64,000 bases of DNA from Juglans regia (taxonomy: Eukaryota > Streptophyta > Magnoliopsida > Fagales > Juglandaceae). Of the stretch, positions 35,089 to 47,542 are shown piece after piece (within the stretch, counting starts at the first letter, position 1; every line of letters starts with the position of its first letter). The notes beneath the pieces are model-generated. The model did not search any database, was not told where the DNA came from, and saw nothing but the letters and a program-made list of their open reading frames with translations. Position numbers and translations under genes: made by a program. The stretch is from the NCBI RefSeq assembly GCF_001411555.2, contig NC_049903.1, forward strand, positions 15,977,234 through 16,041,233, written 5' to 3'.

Positions 35089-37640
35089 TTATGTTGTGCC
35101 TGCATCTGGGTCTGGTTGTTTCTGTGTTTTGCATAGCCTCTGGTTTGGTCAAAAATATCTCTGTTGAGTGCTTTTGTTTGGTGGGAAGTTTATGCATTCC
35201 CCATGTGGTTGAAGGTGTTTGGGGTATTGGCCAAGGCCTTGTTCTTCTAGTGTATGAAGAAGGAAAAAAAAACTTATCCAACAGATAGATCTATTCAAAA
35301 TTCTTGGATAAAAAACACAGAACCAACCACAAAATAATTGATCCCAGAAAAATATATATAAAAAAAAAGGCAAGGAAAGAAGAAACTGAAAGAGAGATGA
35401 GAAAGAGAGACGAGAAAGAAGAAACTGAATAAGAAAGAAAAGTTTACGGGGAAAGATAGAGAGAGAGAGGGGGGGGTATGGTTTTTTTGTCATTTTTACT
35501 TTTTTTTATTCCTATGTTTACCTACCGCTTGCATATACCAATTGTGCCTAGCAAAATTGACCCTCCAAAACCGCCCAACACACTTAATATGATGCATGCC
35601 TTTTCACACACTATTGCACTCCTCACAAGCAACTGAAACCAACCATGCTTGGCCTGCCTGCACAGCCCATACCCTACCCCAAGTTGATAGCTTTTCAAGC
35701 CAACAAAATCCCTTTTCACTCAAGCAACCCGCCCCTCTCTCATGCCTCTAGGTTTGCTTGAATCCTTTGCATCTAATCACTTGTCTAACTTCACACACAA
35801 CAAGCATTTTAGCCCATGCCCTGCCTTGTACCGAAACCCCCTCCCTCTCATCTCAAGTTTCTTTTATTCCCGCATCCACCCTCGGTCATCCTCACTTACA
35901 TAAGATAAGCACAACAAACTTTGCACAAAAGAGAAACCAAGTGTGAGAGAAAGGATAGAAGGGGAGCAAGCTTTTTCTGTTAGTGCTAATTTCGGTAAGC
36001 CCTCTTTCCTCATCTTTCTCTTATATTTTTTATACTCAAGTTAAGAACATGTTAGCATGTGTGTTGGAAGGATTTTCTTTAAGTGAAATACTTGATTTTG
36101 GTGAAGTTGGTATAGTCTGAATTCAGTTAGCATGAGTCTTTTGTTGATTTGGGCATTTGAAGTGCCATGTAGCCGTAGGACTTGCTTGGTAAATTCAGTT
36201 TTGATAAGCTTAGAATTTGCTTTTGGTATTAAGATTTATGATCCTTACCTAAGGTTTCCATATTAGAAGTTACATGAAACAAAAAGGGTAACAAAAGCAT
36301 CTCAGTTAGCCACTTTGTTACAAGTATTGTTGACTCAAATTCTTAGTTCTAATGATGATTTTTGTGATTTGTATGGTGAAAGTAGTCTCGGTTTTGGGCT
36401 TGTGAATTGAGGGTATTGTTCAAATATGAGAGATTTTGGGTGTTGGAAGCTATTAAATAGCATATTCATTTATGCCTATCTTGGTTGAACTTTGGCTTAT
36501 GTATATGACTTTGTCACATGTGTATTTTTGGATTTGTATGAAGATTAGTGTCTTAGAACTTTCAAGAAATGTAGTTTGAAAACATGTTACAATCTTGGAT
36601 CACCTTGAAGATTTTAGAACCTAATGAACATTACAAACAAAGCATACTACACATGGATCTTGGAATGATGTTCTTGAGTTTAAGTTTTACTAAAGTAGAC
36701 TTTTATGTCTTGAATGATGTTAACAACTCCTATTTAAGCTTGTAACAAGAGTATATTGCATGATTATAAATTTGTATTAGAGGATCATAAGAATAGAAGA
36801 TAGTTTGCAAAGTTTTGCAATAGTACTCATGTTTCGGCAAAGGCTAGATTTTTTTGTATTAAATGGTTTCCCTTTCCAAGTATATTTTAGCTAGATGTAA
36901 ATGCTTGATTTTAACACTTGTTGGATTAATTTTGGTCATGATTATACCAAAAGCTTTGCTTGCCATGTAGTGCTCGGTTGTAATGAACAAAGGGAAACAA
37001 AGAATGAGTCATGGTTTTGATGATGTTTTATAAAGATTGTTCTAATTATGGTCCTATTCAAATTTGAATATTTTGAAGTGAGATTAGCAACTGAACATGT
37101 TTGTGAGGTCATGTTTTAGAGTGTTAATCATGAGAAGTTTCAGGGTTAAGCATTCAAGCATAATTTAGGTTCAAATCCTCACTTAGAGTGTTCAAGTTAT
37201 AAATTTCAAGTTTATGTATGCTTTTTTGCTTAGAAATTCCAAGGTCAAAGTTAGAAATTTAGATTCAAATCCTCACTTAGTACAATACTTTGTTTGGTTT
37301 AAGGTTGTGTTTTTTTAAGGATAGCCAACCAGCATAGATGTTAATGTTATGAAAAGTAATTTTGGATTTTAGTTTATTCTAGTACAATCCAAAATTAAAC
37401 AAATTTTCTGCTACGATTATTGCATACTATTATATGCATATTGCATGTTGTTTGTAATGAACCCCAGGGGGAGGGGGCGAAGGAGTATGTAGCTTTGCAT
37501 TGCATGTTCCGACATTTTAGTCTCCATTAAATCCCAAGAGAGGGTAACTTGGTCATCTCATTGGACCAATTCTACTTCATGATTTGAAATATTTTGTTGT
37601 TTGAAGTATTTGGAAAAGATTTAGAACAATTAAGAAAAAA
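35089..37640. other. Non-coding region, nothing recognised
   Basis: Purine-rich runs at 35345-35475 (GAAAGAGAGATGAGAAAGAG) and a G-rich spot GAACCCCAGGGGGAGGGGG near 37458 are the only notable strings. The latter resembles a polypurine tract, but no matching LTR was found. The region from 36000 to 37440 is T/G-rich and non-coding. Short open frames at 35522-35946 have no recognisable domain. Confidence 0.45.
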
Positions 37641-37759
37641 AAAATATTTTAGTTTTACATATCTTATCTTAATTTTTTTTATTAGTTGACTCCTTTCAAA
37701 AAAATAAAAAAATAAGAGCTAATGAATCAAAAATAGTTAACTAAGAATAAAAGATTTTT

Positions 37760-38092
37760 ATTTATTTTTCTGGAATATACATACCAATATTCATGGATCA
37801 TACCGTTCACTTTAATAATAATTCCTATGTCAATAGGGGTGTGACTTCTCCTTTTTCCGAAGACAACAAAAATCTTCCCCATATGTGGGCTTTTCCTTGT
37901 ATTTTATTGTTAAGTATAGTTATGATTTTTTCTGTCAATCTATCTATTCAGCATATAAATAACAGTTATATATATCAATATATATGATCTTGGACCATCA
38001 ATAATGGCTTTTTCTTTAGAGTTCAACAACTTGATTGATCCACTTACTTCTATTATGTTAATTTTAATTATCACTATTGGAATTATAGGGAT
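37760..38092 (+). pseudogene. ndhF: Nuclear copy of chloroplast DNA: 5' part of ndhF
   Basis: The sequence TCATGGATCATACCGTTCAC at about 37792 and the translation pieces [40 protein letters not shown], then WTIN and FSLEFNNLIDPLTSIMLI match the start of the plastid NADH dehydrogenase subunit F. The expected ATG is damaged (CTGGAATATACATACC instead of ATGGAACATACATACC). There are frameshifts between the pieces, a stop (TGA) near 37842, and a small internal loss near 37805. The match fades at about 38092. AAGAATAAAAGATTTTTATT just upstream may be plastid leader, so the insert could start as early as 37660. It is a plastid-to-nucleus transfer (NUPT), now a pseudogene. Confidence 0.88.
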
Positions 38093-38850
38093 TGAGGGCA
38101 TCACAACCACTCAGCCCAAAACAAATCTTTTTACTAAAATGACATCATTTTGGTGTAGGGTTTTGTTTTAAACCCCTCTTCCTGCTGTCCCATCCGGTTG
38201 TCATTGCCCCCAAGCCCATCTCTCTCTCTCTCTTTGGAAGCGCTCTCTCACCCTGGGCATCGGGGTGGACAACCCTGGGGGCCAATTCACTCCCAACTGT
38301 CCAGACCCCCGTGCCCACAAGGGGCAAGGTCGAGGCCCAGTGGCCCAAAAACAGGTTCTTCGCCTAAATGGGGCTGATTGGAGTATTTTGTTTTTTTTTG
38401 GGGGGGAGAGGGAGGCCCGGGCGGATGGCCCTGGGGGTGGCAGGGTGTGAGTGGTTAAGGGATAAAACGATTAGGATGGAAAATAATATTTTGAAGTACA
38501 AATTTGAGAAAACCGTGACAAAATTAAGGAACAGAAAATACACAAGAAAAGAAAAACATCATCTCAATTAATTTCTTTAAAACATAGAAAAATACAATCT
38601 TTCACTCTCACGAATCTGCAAAAGAAAACCCCATGGCAAATGATCCAAACGGAGCAACAAATCAAAATTACATACATTATTGATATTTTACTTCTGCAAA
38701 AGAATGAAACTTTCAATTTGACTATATCCCCCCCCAACTCAAATAAATGTAACAAATCAAAATAATAAATTTCTCTTCCACTTTTTTTTCATCTGTCCTC
38801 GGCCCTACACATGAATCCAAGATAAATTAGTAGCTTTTGTTTACCTCTTA
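38093..38850. other. Non-coding, G/C-rich patch
   Basis: 38150-38460 is unusually G/C-rich (CCCTGGGGGCCAATTC, GGGGGGGAGAGGGAGGCCC). It has no recognisable product in any frame. Confidence 0.4.
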
Positions 38851-38854
38851 ACAA

Positions 38855-39340
38855 TGCAGAACCCTCTTCTTCTTGCTCAAAGTGTTCTCGATCGTGAGGA
38901 CAACTTTCCCAGGTTCATTGGTTCTGAAACTGTTGTGAATAGGTCCTTCCTGAGAGCTCATCTTCTAGGCCTTCTGCACAATGATAGTGTAAGAACCCTC
39001 ATCGATCGGAATGAATTCCTCCTTGTAATTCACTTCCCAGCCCAAAACACTCAAATCCCAAACCAATGTGCTTCCAACCTACCACCATTTTTAATTAGCA
39101 TTTATTTTTATCAAAGCTCCAAGCAACATCAATCCATGTTAACATCAAGAGTAAAAGAACCATATTTGGTACCTCCAATGCGGGTAACTCAATGGTTTTA
39201 GTTGATCCAACCTTCATTATGAGTTCTAAAGCCATGCCACCATCTTTGCCGGAGAACTCAAAATCGTTCTCCTTCTTGAAGCCGCCGTAGTTTTCTGGAA
39301 TCTCCTCCATCAGAATGTACTTGTGCAATGAAGAATCGCG
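38855..39340 (-). pseudogene. Patellin (Sec14/GOLD) C-terminal pseudogene fragment
   Basis: On the minus strand the first exon piece (about 39340-39173) reads LHKYILMEEIPENYGGFKKE then NDFEFSGKDGG and STKTIELPALE, the link between the Sec14 lipid-binding and GOLD domains of patellins. A GT...AG intron (39172 to about 39075) separates it from TLVWDLSVLGWEVNYKEEFI, DEGSYTIIVQK, a stop in place of a codon, then EGPIHNSFRTNEPGKVVLTI, the GOLD domain. The intron is kept, so it came from genomic DNA and not from mRNA. The rest of the gene is missing. Patellins act in membrane trafficking and cell-plate formation. Confidence 0.78.
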
Positions 39341-39607
39341 TTAACTTTGTCAGCTTCTAATGGGTAGGAAGTATGGCAACTGTCAACAATTTCTAGAATT
39401 TTCCCTTTTTTAGGATATCTCATATATTTTAGCCTACTTTAAAAGTGAGAAAGTTTCATGTAGTAAAAATTCTAATTATTTAATTTGAATTTGCTGGTTT
39501 AAATTTAAAAACTCCAGATAATAAAATAACCTAAGAATTATAGAGGATTTTAAAAATTAGATTTTGTATATAAAATATTAACCCACCTAATCTTTACTTA
39601 AATCGCA

Positions 39608-40899
39608 GAGTATTGAGCAACTTTGTCAATTGAACAATCAAGTTTTATCTCTTATTGATCCAAGTACTAAATGGTGGGACATTGCTAAAGTTAGAGCTCT
39701 TTTCAATCCAAATATTGTGGATGCTATTCTCAGATTGCGTCCAAGTCATACTGGAGTTGTAGATCATTGGATGTGGGAACATGAGAAGTCTGGATCTTTT
39801 TCTATCAAAAGTGCTTATAGATTCTTTAAACTTTCTTGGAATCAACGCATGGGGAATCCTCTAATGGGGCTTTGATGAAAAAATTCTGAACTGCTCTATG
39901 GAAGTTACAAGTCCCCCATAAGGTTAAGGTTTTTGCTTGGAGGGCGTGTAAAGACAGTTTATCAACCAAGGCCAATCTGATTAAGAGAAAACTGGACATT
40001 GAAGGGAAATGCAGTTTTTGTCAACATCCACTTGAGGATTTGAGGCATGTGTTGATATTATGCCCTTCCATCTATGAATTTTTGAGGAGTAGGTTTCTAG
40101 TTTTCCAAAATGGAGGCCAAATCAGCTCTTTTCTCACTGCTGCAATGGATATTTTATTCAAAGGCACTTCTGAGGAACTGGCTGATTTCTTCTTGATGGT
40201 TTGGGCTTTTTGGTTCAGAAGGAACAAGATGGTTCATAAACAGATTGCTTTACCACCTCAGCAAATTATTGGCTTTGCTTTTACAAACAAATTGCATAGT
40301 GTTGTGGTTAGACATCAGCTAGGGCTTCATAGTTCTAAATACCTGGTGTACAGATGGTCAGCCCCTCCAGAAGACTCTCTTAAGCTAAATATTGATGGAG
40401 CTCTCTTTTTTTATTTAAACAAAGCTGGTATGGGTGTGGTTTTGAGGAACCATATGGGTGAAGTTCTTATGGCATCTAGTAGAGTGGAATCTGTTTTCTT
40501 GGAACCAGAACAAGTTGAAGCTGTGGCATTGTTGAGAGGCCTTCAATTGTGCATGCGTTTGGGTATTCCTAAGCTAATTATTAAAAGTGATTGTTTGTTC
40601 CTAGAAGAAGAGATTAACAGATCATCTGAGTCTAATGCAGCTATATGATTGACTGTAACAGAGGTAAAAGGTTTGATGCAAACTTTCCCTCAGTGCAGTA
40701 TTCAGCATTGCAGCAGATTCACAAATGAGGCTACCCATAGACTTGCAAGACATGCCTGGTCCATTGAAGATATATTTATTTGGTGGAATAGTATACCTTT
40801 TATCATTGAGAATGTAATTTTCATTGATCAACACTATTGTAACCTATCTCAAGGTGTTATGCCTTTATGAAATGAAGTTATTTTCTATCAAAAAAAAAA
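39608..40899 (+). mobile_element. 5'-truncated LINE (zf-RVT and RNase H end)
   Basis: The translated part covers a zf-RVT type zinc-binding domain (WMWEHEKSGSFSIKSAYRFF, then after a frameshift VPHKVKVFAWRACKDSL and CSFCQHPLEDLRHVLILCP). It continues into an RNase H-like domain (LNIDGALFF, GMGVVLRNHMGEVLMA, EAVALLRGLQLCMRLGI, IKSDCL), then FTNEATHRLARHAW after an in-frame TGA at 40646. It ends in a poly(A) run at about 40890. The repeated AAATCGCA at 39600-39607 and just after the A run (40897-40904) is a likely target duplication. Together these show 5' truncation, as usual in LINEs. Confidence 0.85.
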
Positions 40900-40904
40900 T
40901 CGCA

Positions 40905-41484
40905 ACATATCTATGCATAACGTGGTACAATATTGACAATAATGATCCGTGCTGACCATCATCTTCTTCTTCTTCTTCTTTTTGCTAGCTAGCAGTGCCC
41001 ATCAATGTAAAAAATGCTGAAAATGAAAGCATTATTAGCGCTTATGACCGGAAATATTTTTTAAAGACTTCCTTTTTAAAATCTCATAATTAATTAATTA
41101 GTAATTGAGTATCGCTCATGTATTCATATATAACCAAATTATAAACAAACCAATCCAAAATATAATTGATATAAATAATGAGAAAGATTTGAACATGATC
41201 ATCATGATCATGTCAGAAAATAAATATTGTTTTTGTATGATTCCATGAACATGCATGCCTCATTAATATAAATATATACATAAATATATTTATATCTTTG
41301 AAATTTAACCAGAAAAATTTACAATCCAGTGTGTGCGTGCGTGTGTGTATCCATATATAGCCGTTAGCTACGCATATTAAATGGAAGATCAATAGGTGAA
41401 AATAGGTAGAGAAAAAGGCGTTATCGCCGAGTACATGCAATTTTTAATTTAGAGATCAAATAGATCTCTAAATATCACCACTAA
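40905..41484. other. 3' flank of the BBE-like pseudogene
   Basis: No gene. A CTT microsatellite lies at 40963-40982. The stretch at 41097-41180 (TTAGTAATTGAGTATCGCTC, CCAAAATATAATTGATATAA) resembles 455-530 downstream of BBE-like gene 1, so this flank belongs to the same duplicated unit. Confidence 0.55.
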
Positions 41485-41487
41485 TCA

Positions 41488-41598
<111 letters not shown>

Positions 41599-42213
41599 TC
41601 ATATACTTGCCCGTCTATAGCTTGTCTTGCCTTTGTTATTATTTTTTCCTATGTCAATGTCCCTATAATTCATATATGCAGCTCTTGGAGATTTTGAAAC
41701 ATAGGCAGCCATGTAACTGTACAACCTCCTTATCCAACTTATATGCTGCTTAGATGCTGCAATTCCTTCATCTTCCCAATAGACCAAGTATTGGATTTTG
41801 TAGATATTACCAGCTCTATGGGGGAAAGGAATTGCAGACTCTGAAATTTCACTCATTTTCTACCCATAGGGAGTGAAGATCAATAATGTTGTTTCTACCT
41901 CTTTCTCATAAAATCTCTCCCAAATCCCATCGAAGCCAACTTCGGCAATAGATTCCATCACATAGTCAGATTTTGCTTTGAAAAAAGGTCTTATTAGGGG
42001 AGTCCTGTTTGGTAGAACATCAAGGGATTAGCCACTTGGAAATCCGCCAGAGTATAGGACTGATTCAATCCAGCTCATTTTAGTGCAATCTTCTCTTACC
42101 AAACCCAGATCAGGGAAGCTCTCTTGCATCAATGAAAGGAGATTATCTATCCCTCCAAGATACAAGGAACTAAATGAAGCTTGTATTTTCCTCCTTCCTT
42201 CTTGGCTTGAATT

Positions 42214-42612
42214 TGTTGAAGTCCATGCCCATGCCTAAGCAGTCCACAATGGCTGCTCAGAGCTCAGCAGGTAACTGCATTTGCAGTTACCAATATAATG
42301 CAAATTAAATGCATTCATACTGATATTTGCCTATAAATGGAGGCTCCAAGGGAGAGCCTCAGACACACCAAGGAAGAAGAGAAAAGAGAGAGAGCCAGGA
42401 GAGCTCTAAGAGAAAAGAAGAGAGTTGAGTTGAGTGGAGTGTGATCCTCTTCCTCTGTAATATTTTCTTGTGTTCCAATATTTATTAGTGAAGCTCTTTT
42501 CTGTGCATGTAGGCAGTTGCTAAACAACGTTAAATTTTTAGTGTCACTAAGTGCATGGGTGTGCTCTTTTATTTTCGCTTTTATTCATTTCGTTGTGTTG
42601 TTTTCCCCAACA
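42214..42612 (+). repeat. 5' LTR of the copia element
   Basis: Starts TGTTGAAGTCCATGCCC and ends TTCCCCAACA. It contains CCTATAAATGGAGGC, a likely TATA box, at about 42330. Confidence 0.92.
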
Positions 42613-43107
42613 AGTGGTACAAGAGCGATTACTGGAAGGAGTTTTTACAAAAAACTCATTTTTAGTGTGTTGCTCAGTTTGCAAATTTGAGCATAGCACT
42701 GTGTTCGTCTCATCGAGACAAGAAAAGTGGTGAAAACTAAAGGCCGGACGAACGCCACACGTGCCAAGGAGAGGATCGAGCGCGTGACCCCACACGCACC
42801 AGGCGCCACACGAGCTCCAGAGAAGTATTTACTCATGATGTCCATGTGTTTTACGCTCTACTGACCATTGAAAGGCGCGTGACTACCATGCGCCTACGCA
42901 TTTTTCGCTCGCCACATACTGCACGCGCGACAAAGTTCATGTTTTGGTTTTTTGCTCATCCTTGTGCTATTTGAGTCCGATTTTGATGAAACAAGACTCA
43001 TTTCCAGCAAAATCAGGCTTCCTAGACACAATGGTGTTGTTCGTTTTGCAATATTCTACATCAAAGATCCTATACTTGCATTTTGTATTTAGAATCAGTC
43101 TAAATCC

Positions 43108-44099
43108 ATGGAGGATTCAACATCAGAGGCCATGATAAAGCTGACTATCTCAAACTACAATCTTTGGAGACCTTGGATAGAGGATCTCTTGAATTGTAAA
43201 GATCTGTCTGACCCCCTAGAAAATGAAGAGAGAAAGCCAAATGAATATACGGATCAAGTGTGGAATAAGATGCATAAGAAGACTATCGGTCAAATCAGGC
43301 AATGGATCGACCATAGTGTCTTTCACCATGTGGCACAAGAGACAGATGCATATAACCTTTGAAAAAAGTTGGAGGATATGTATCAAGCTAAGACTACTCG
43401 AGACAAGGCCCTCTTGATAAGACGACTCGTTAACTTGAAGTTGAAGAGTGACACCTCTGTTGCCGACCGCTCTAGCGAGTTTCAAAACCTAGTTAACTAG
43501 CTCGAGTCTGTTAAGTTGAATCTTGGCAATGAAGAACAAGCTCTGCTACTTCTCAATTCATTACCAGACAGTTGGGAGACGCTGGTGGTCTCCCTAAGTA
43601 ACTCTACTCCAGATGGAAACTTACTGTGACGATGGTTAAGGATGCCTTGTTCAATAAGGAGGCTAGACGAAAGGAGATAAGCATGAATCAATCTCATGTC
43701 CTTGTCACCGAGAGTAGAGAAAGGCCTCAAGGTAATGATAAAGGGAGATGTGGAGGCAGAAACAAAGGGAAGTCTCAACCACGTGGAAAGTCCAACAATA
43801 GCAGGAAGCAGCAGATGGGTAACATGAAGTGTTACCATTGTGGCAAAGAATGCCACATGAGGAAAAATTGTCGCAAGTTTTTAAGGGAGCAAGGTCAAAG
43901 CAGTAAGCTGAAGAAAGAAGATGGTGAAACTCTTGTCACTCTTTCGGGAGATGTGGCGATGCTCTCCACCAGTGGCGAGACATGTCTGCACGTTGCAAGC
44001 CACGATGTTGAGTGGGTGGTAGACATAGCAGCATCATACCACACCACTTCCCATAGTGAATTTTTCACTCATACAAAGCAGGAAACTTTGGTACGGTAA
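43108..44099 (+). pseudogene. copia gag and protease region, broken
   Basis: The gag part starts MEDSTSEAMIKLTISNYNLW and continues after an in-frame TGA near 43360 with KLEDMYQAKTTRDKALLIRR. Another stop (TAG near 43498) follows. A zinc knuckle of the form CX2CX4HX4C (CYHCGKECHMRKNC) lies at 43830-43871. The protease core reads VEWVVDIAASYHTTSH where DSGAS.H is normal, so the active-site Ser and Gly are replaced by Ile and Ala. Confidence 0.85.
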
Positions 44100-44389
44100 G
44101 GATGGGAAATGCCAGTTCCTCGAAGATCGTGGGAGTTGGCAAAGTGCAAATAAAAACCAACATTGGTTGCACCATGGTGTTGAATGATGTTTGACACATT
44201 CCTGACCTTCGCTTATCCTGATTTCTGGAACTGCCCTTGATCAACATGGCTATGACAGCTATTTTAGCAAAGGCACTTGGAAGCTGTCACAAGGTGCCAT
44301 AGTTGTCGCCCGATGACATATTTGCGGTATGTTGTACAAGACCCATGTGAAGATCGGTTGTGAAAGCCACAATGCAGTGGAAGACAAGG

Positions 44390-45256
44390 CATCACATAAT
44401 TTGTGGCACAAGAGACTCGAACACATGGGTGAAAAAGGGGTTGGATACGCTTGTGAAGAAGGCACTCATCAAAGTTGCCAAAGGATCAACGTTAAACCCT
44501 TGTGAGTACTGTTTGTTTGGCAAACAATGCAGAGTCTCGTTTAATTCCTCTACAAAGAGAGGATCAGAGTTGTTGACTCTGGTACACTCTGATGTATGTG
44601 GTCCTATGGAAGAAGTGTCATTGGGAGGTAACAGATATTTCATGACATTCATTGATGATGCTTCACGAAAGGTTTGGGTATATGTTTTGAAATCAAAAGA
44701 TCAGGTCTTCGAGTACTTCAAGAGTTTCCACACCCTAGTGGAAAGAGATACGGGAAAGTAGTTGAAGTGCCTGCGAACGAACAATGGTGGATAATATATT
44801 TCCAAAAGGTTCACTGCATATTGCGCTAATCACGGTATTCGACATGAGAAGATGGTCTCATATACCCCTCAACACAATGGTTTAGCCGAAAGAATGACTC
44901 GGACCATCATGGAAAGAACAAGATGCATGCTCAGTATGACCAAGTTACCAAAGCCATTCTGGGGTGAAGTTGTTCATGCTGCCTGGTACCTGATCAACAA
45001 ATCACCTTCTGCACCATTGGAATTTGAAGTTCCTGAGAATGTTTGGTCTAGAAAAGATGTCTATTACTCTCACTTGAGAGCATTTTGGTGCAAAGTCTTT
45101 GCACACGTATCCAAAGAGTTGAGACAGAAGCTCGATGTCAAGTCAACTCCATGTATCTTTGTTGGATATGGAGGTGAAGAATTCGGATACAAGTTATGGG
45201 ATTCAATGACAAAGAGAATTGTCAGAAGTAGGGATGTTGTGTTCCATGAAAACTAG
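44390..45256 (+). pseudogene. copia integrase region, broken
   Basis: The pre-integrase HHCC part (LWHKRLEHMG with a frame change) is followed by CEYCLFGKQCRVSF. The catalytic part begins LLTLVHSDVCGPM and FMTFIDDASRKVWVYVLKSK. A stop (TAG) at 44759 and another (TAA) at about 44791 interrupt it. It goes on with GIRHEKMVSYTPQHNGLAER and a C-terminal GKEL-like domain (FVGYGGEEFGYKLWD). It is homologous to Tnt1-94-type pol. Confidence 0.85.
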
Positions 45257-45468
45257 CACATAGGAACTGAAGCTTCCTCACCATCAAGAGAGCTTAGTTC
45301 CTATACTCCAAATCCTACACCATTACAGTTTGCCACAGATAATGAGGATGTGCAGGATTTAGATCCAGAAGCAAAAGAAGAAGCTCAGGGTGTATATAGG
45401 GGGAGCAAGAATCCTCTCCACTAGAAGCTAGTGTACCACCACAGAGGTTAGATGGTGATGAACCTCCT

Positions 45469-46876
45469 TTGGTTGATGAAGCTCAACCAAGAAGATCGAC
45501 AAGAGGCCGCCTACTGATTCCGTCGAAGCGATATTCAGAATTAGACTATATTTTGCTTATTGATGAGAGGGAGCCAGTGAGCTTCCAGGAAGTTCAAACT
45601 CATGCTGATAGAAGCCTATGGGTGCAGGCAATGCAAGAAGAGATGAGTTCTTTGCAGAAAAATCAGACTTATGAGTTGGTGAAACTTCCTGAATGAAATA
45701 AAGTCCTAAAGAACAAATAGGTATTCAAGTTGAAGAAAGATGGTCTAGGAAAGCTGATAAAACACAAGGCCAGATTGGTTGTCAAAGGATTCCAACAGAA
45801 GAATGGAATCGACTTTGACAAAATATTTTCTCCGATGGTGAAGATGATGTCAATCCAGATTGGTAGCCTACTTGAATTTGGATCTCGAGCAGATGGGTGT
45901 GAAGACAGCCTTTCTCCATGGAGATTTGGAGGAGGAAATCTATATGGAACAACCAAAAGGGTTTGAAGCTCCAGGGAAAGATCACTTAGTCTGCAAGCTA
46001 AAGAAGAGTCTATATGGCCTCAAGCAAGCGCCGATGCAATGGTACAAGAAGTTCGACTCATTCATGATGAGTCATGGTTACAAAAGACTTGTTGCAGATC
46101 AGTGTGTCTATGTTCGAAGATTCCAGGATGAAAAGTTTGTCATACTACTTCTTTACATTGATGATATGTTAATCATTGGTGAGGATATGTCCATGATTAA
46201 CAAACTAAAAAAGGAACTATCCAAGGCCTTTGAAATGAAGGACTTAGGCCCAGCACAACAAATTTTGAGCATGAAGATTGTTCGTGATAGGAAAGCCAAA
46301 AGGGTGTGGCTATCACAACAAAAATATGTTGAACGGGTTATCAAACATTCCAACATGGGAGATGCTAAGCCAGTCAATACTCCACTTGCTAACCACTTCA
46401 AATTGAGCAAGAACTTGTGTCCTTCTTCAAAGAAAGAGATTGAAGAGATAGGAGTAGTCCCCTATTCTTCAGCAGTAGGAAGCCTAATGTATGCAATGGT
46501 TTGTACTAGACCAGATATTGCTCATGTTGTAGGCATGGTGAGCAGATTTCTTTCAAATCTAGGAAATGATCATTGGGAAGCAATCAAGTGAATTCTCAGG
46601 TACCTAAAAGGTACATTGAAGATGTGCTTGTGTTTTGGGGGAGCTAAACCAGTTTTGGAAGGCTATACTGATTCAGATATGACAGGAGATTTGGATAGTA
46701 GGAAATCTACTTCGGGATTTCTCTTCACCTTTGCAGGAGGAGCTGTCTCTTGGCATTCCAAATTGCAGAAGTGTGTTGCTTTATCTACAACAGAGGCAGA
46801 ATACATTGCCGCAACAAAAACTGGGAAAGAGATGTTATGGATGAAGCATTTTTTCCAAGAACTAGGTGTTAGTTAA
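45469..46876 (+). pseudogene. copia reverse transcriptase and RNase H region, broken
   Basis: RSLWVQAMQEEMSSLQKNQT begins RT. A stop and frame changes lie at about 45694-45870. The long open part then gives VKTAFLHGDLEEEIYMEQP, LKKSLYGLKQAP and the catalytic ILLLYIDDMLI (YIDD box). After a TGA near 46589 comes the RNase H part: GYTDSDMTGDLDSRKSTSGF and ALSTTEAEYIA. The stop codons rule out a working polyprotein. Confidence 0.9.
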
Positions 46877-47144
46877 GAAGACTACAAGGTACATTGTGAT
46901 AGTCAAAGTGCTCTAGACTTGAGCAAGAATTCAATGTACCATTCCCGCACCAAGCATATTGATATCTGCTATCATTGAATATGTGAAGCGATGGAAGAAC
47001 ATCTATTGAAGCTTGTGAAGATCCATACGAAAGAGAATCCAGCGGACATGCAGACGAAGGTGGTTACAAGTGAGAAGCTTGAGTTATGCAAAGACATAGA
47101 TAGAATGGATAGCATCTAGGTAGATGGACATGGAAGGGGAGAAT

Positions 47145-47542
47145 TGTTGAAGTCCATGCCCATGCCTGAGTAATCCACAATGGCTGCTCAGCGCGTAGCA
47201 GGTAGCTGCATTTGCAGTACCAATTGAATGCAAATTAAATGCATTCGTACTGATATTTGCCTATAAATTGAGGTTCTCAGCGAGAGCCTCAGACACACCA
47301 AGGAAGAAGAGAAAAGAGAGAGAGCTAGGACATCTCTAAGAGAAAAGAAGAGAGTTGAGTTGAGTGAAGTGTGATCCTCCACTTCTGTAATATTTTCTCA
47401 TGTTCCACTATTAATTAGTGAAGCATTTTTCTGTGGATGTAAGCAGTTGCCGAACCATGTTAAATTCTTGGTGTCACTGAATGCGTAAGTGTGCTCCTTT
47501 ATTTCCATTTTTATTCATTCCGCTGTGTTGATATCCCGAACA
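47145..47542 (+). repeat. 3' LTR of the copia element
   Basis: Starts TGTTGAAGTCCATGCCC and ends TCCCGAACA. It is homologous to 42214-42612 with scattered substitutions and small indels. The purine tract at 47131-47141 primes plus-strand synthesis in the intact family. Confidence 0.92.

Larger units (their letters stand above)
42214..47542 (+). mobile_element. Ty1/copia LTR retrotransposon (Tnt1/Tork-like), degenerate
   Basis: 5329 bp with two LTRs (about 399 and 398 bp), starting TGTTGAAGTCC and ending CCAACA or CGAACA, flanked by the perfect 5-bp duplication GAATT (42209-42213, 47543-47547). After the left LTR, AGTGGTACAAGAGCG resembles the initiator-methionine tRNA primer site. Before the right LTR is a purine tract (GGAAGGGGAGAA). 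The order gag, protease, integrase, RT, RNase H is that of copia. The LTRs differ visibly (for example CCTAAGCAGTCC versus CCTGAGTAATCC in the first 35 bases), so the insertion is not recent. Confidence 0.95.

Noticed and set aside
35758..35946. 62-codon frame
   Set aside because: No domain, no conserved context, composition like the surrounding non-coding DNA.
37440..37480. Purine tract resembling a polypurine tract of an LTR retrotransposon
   Set aside because: No LTR start (TG...) with a matching partner was found downstream or upstream.
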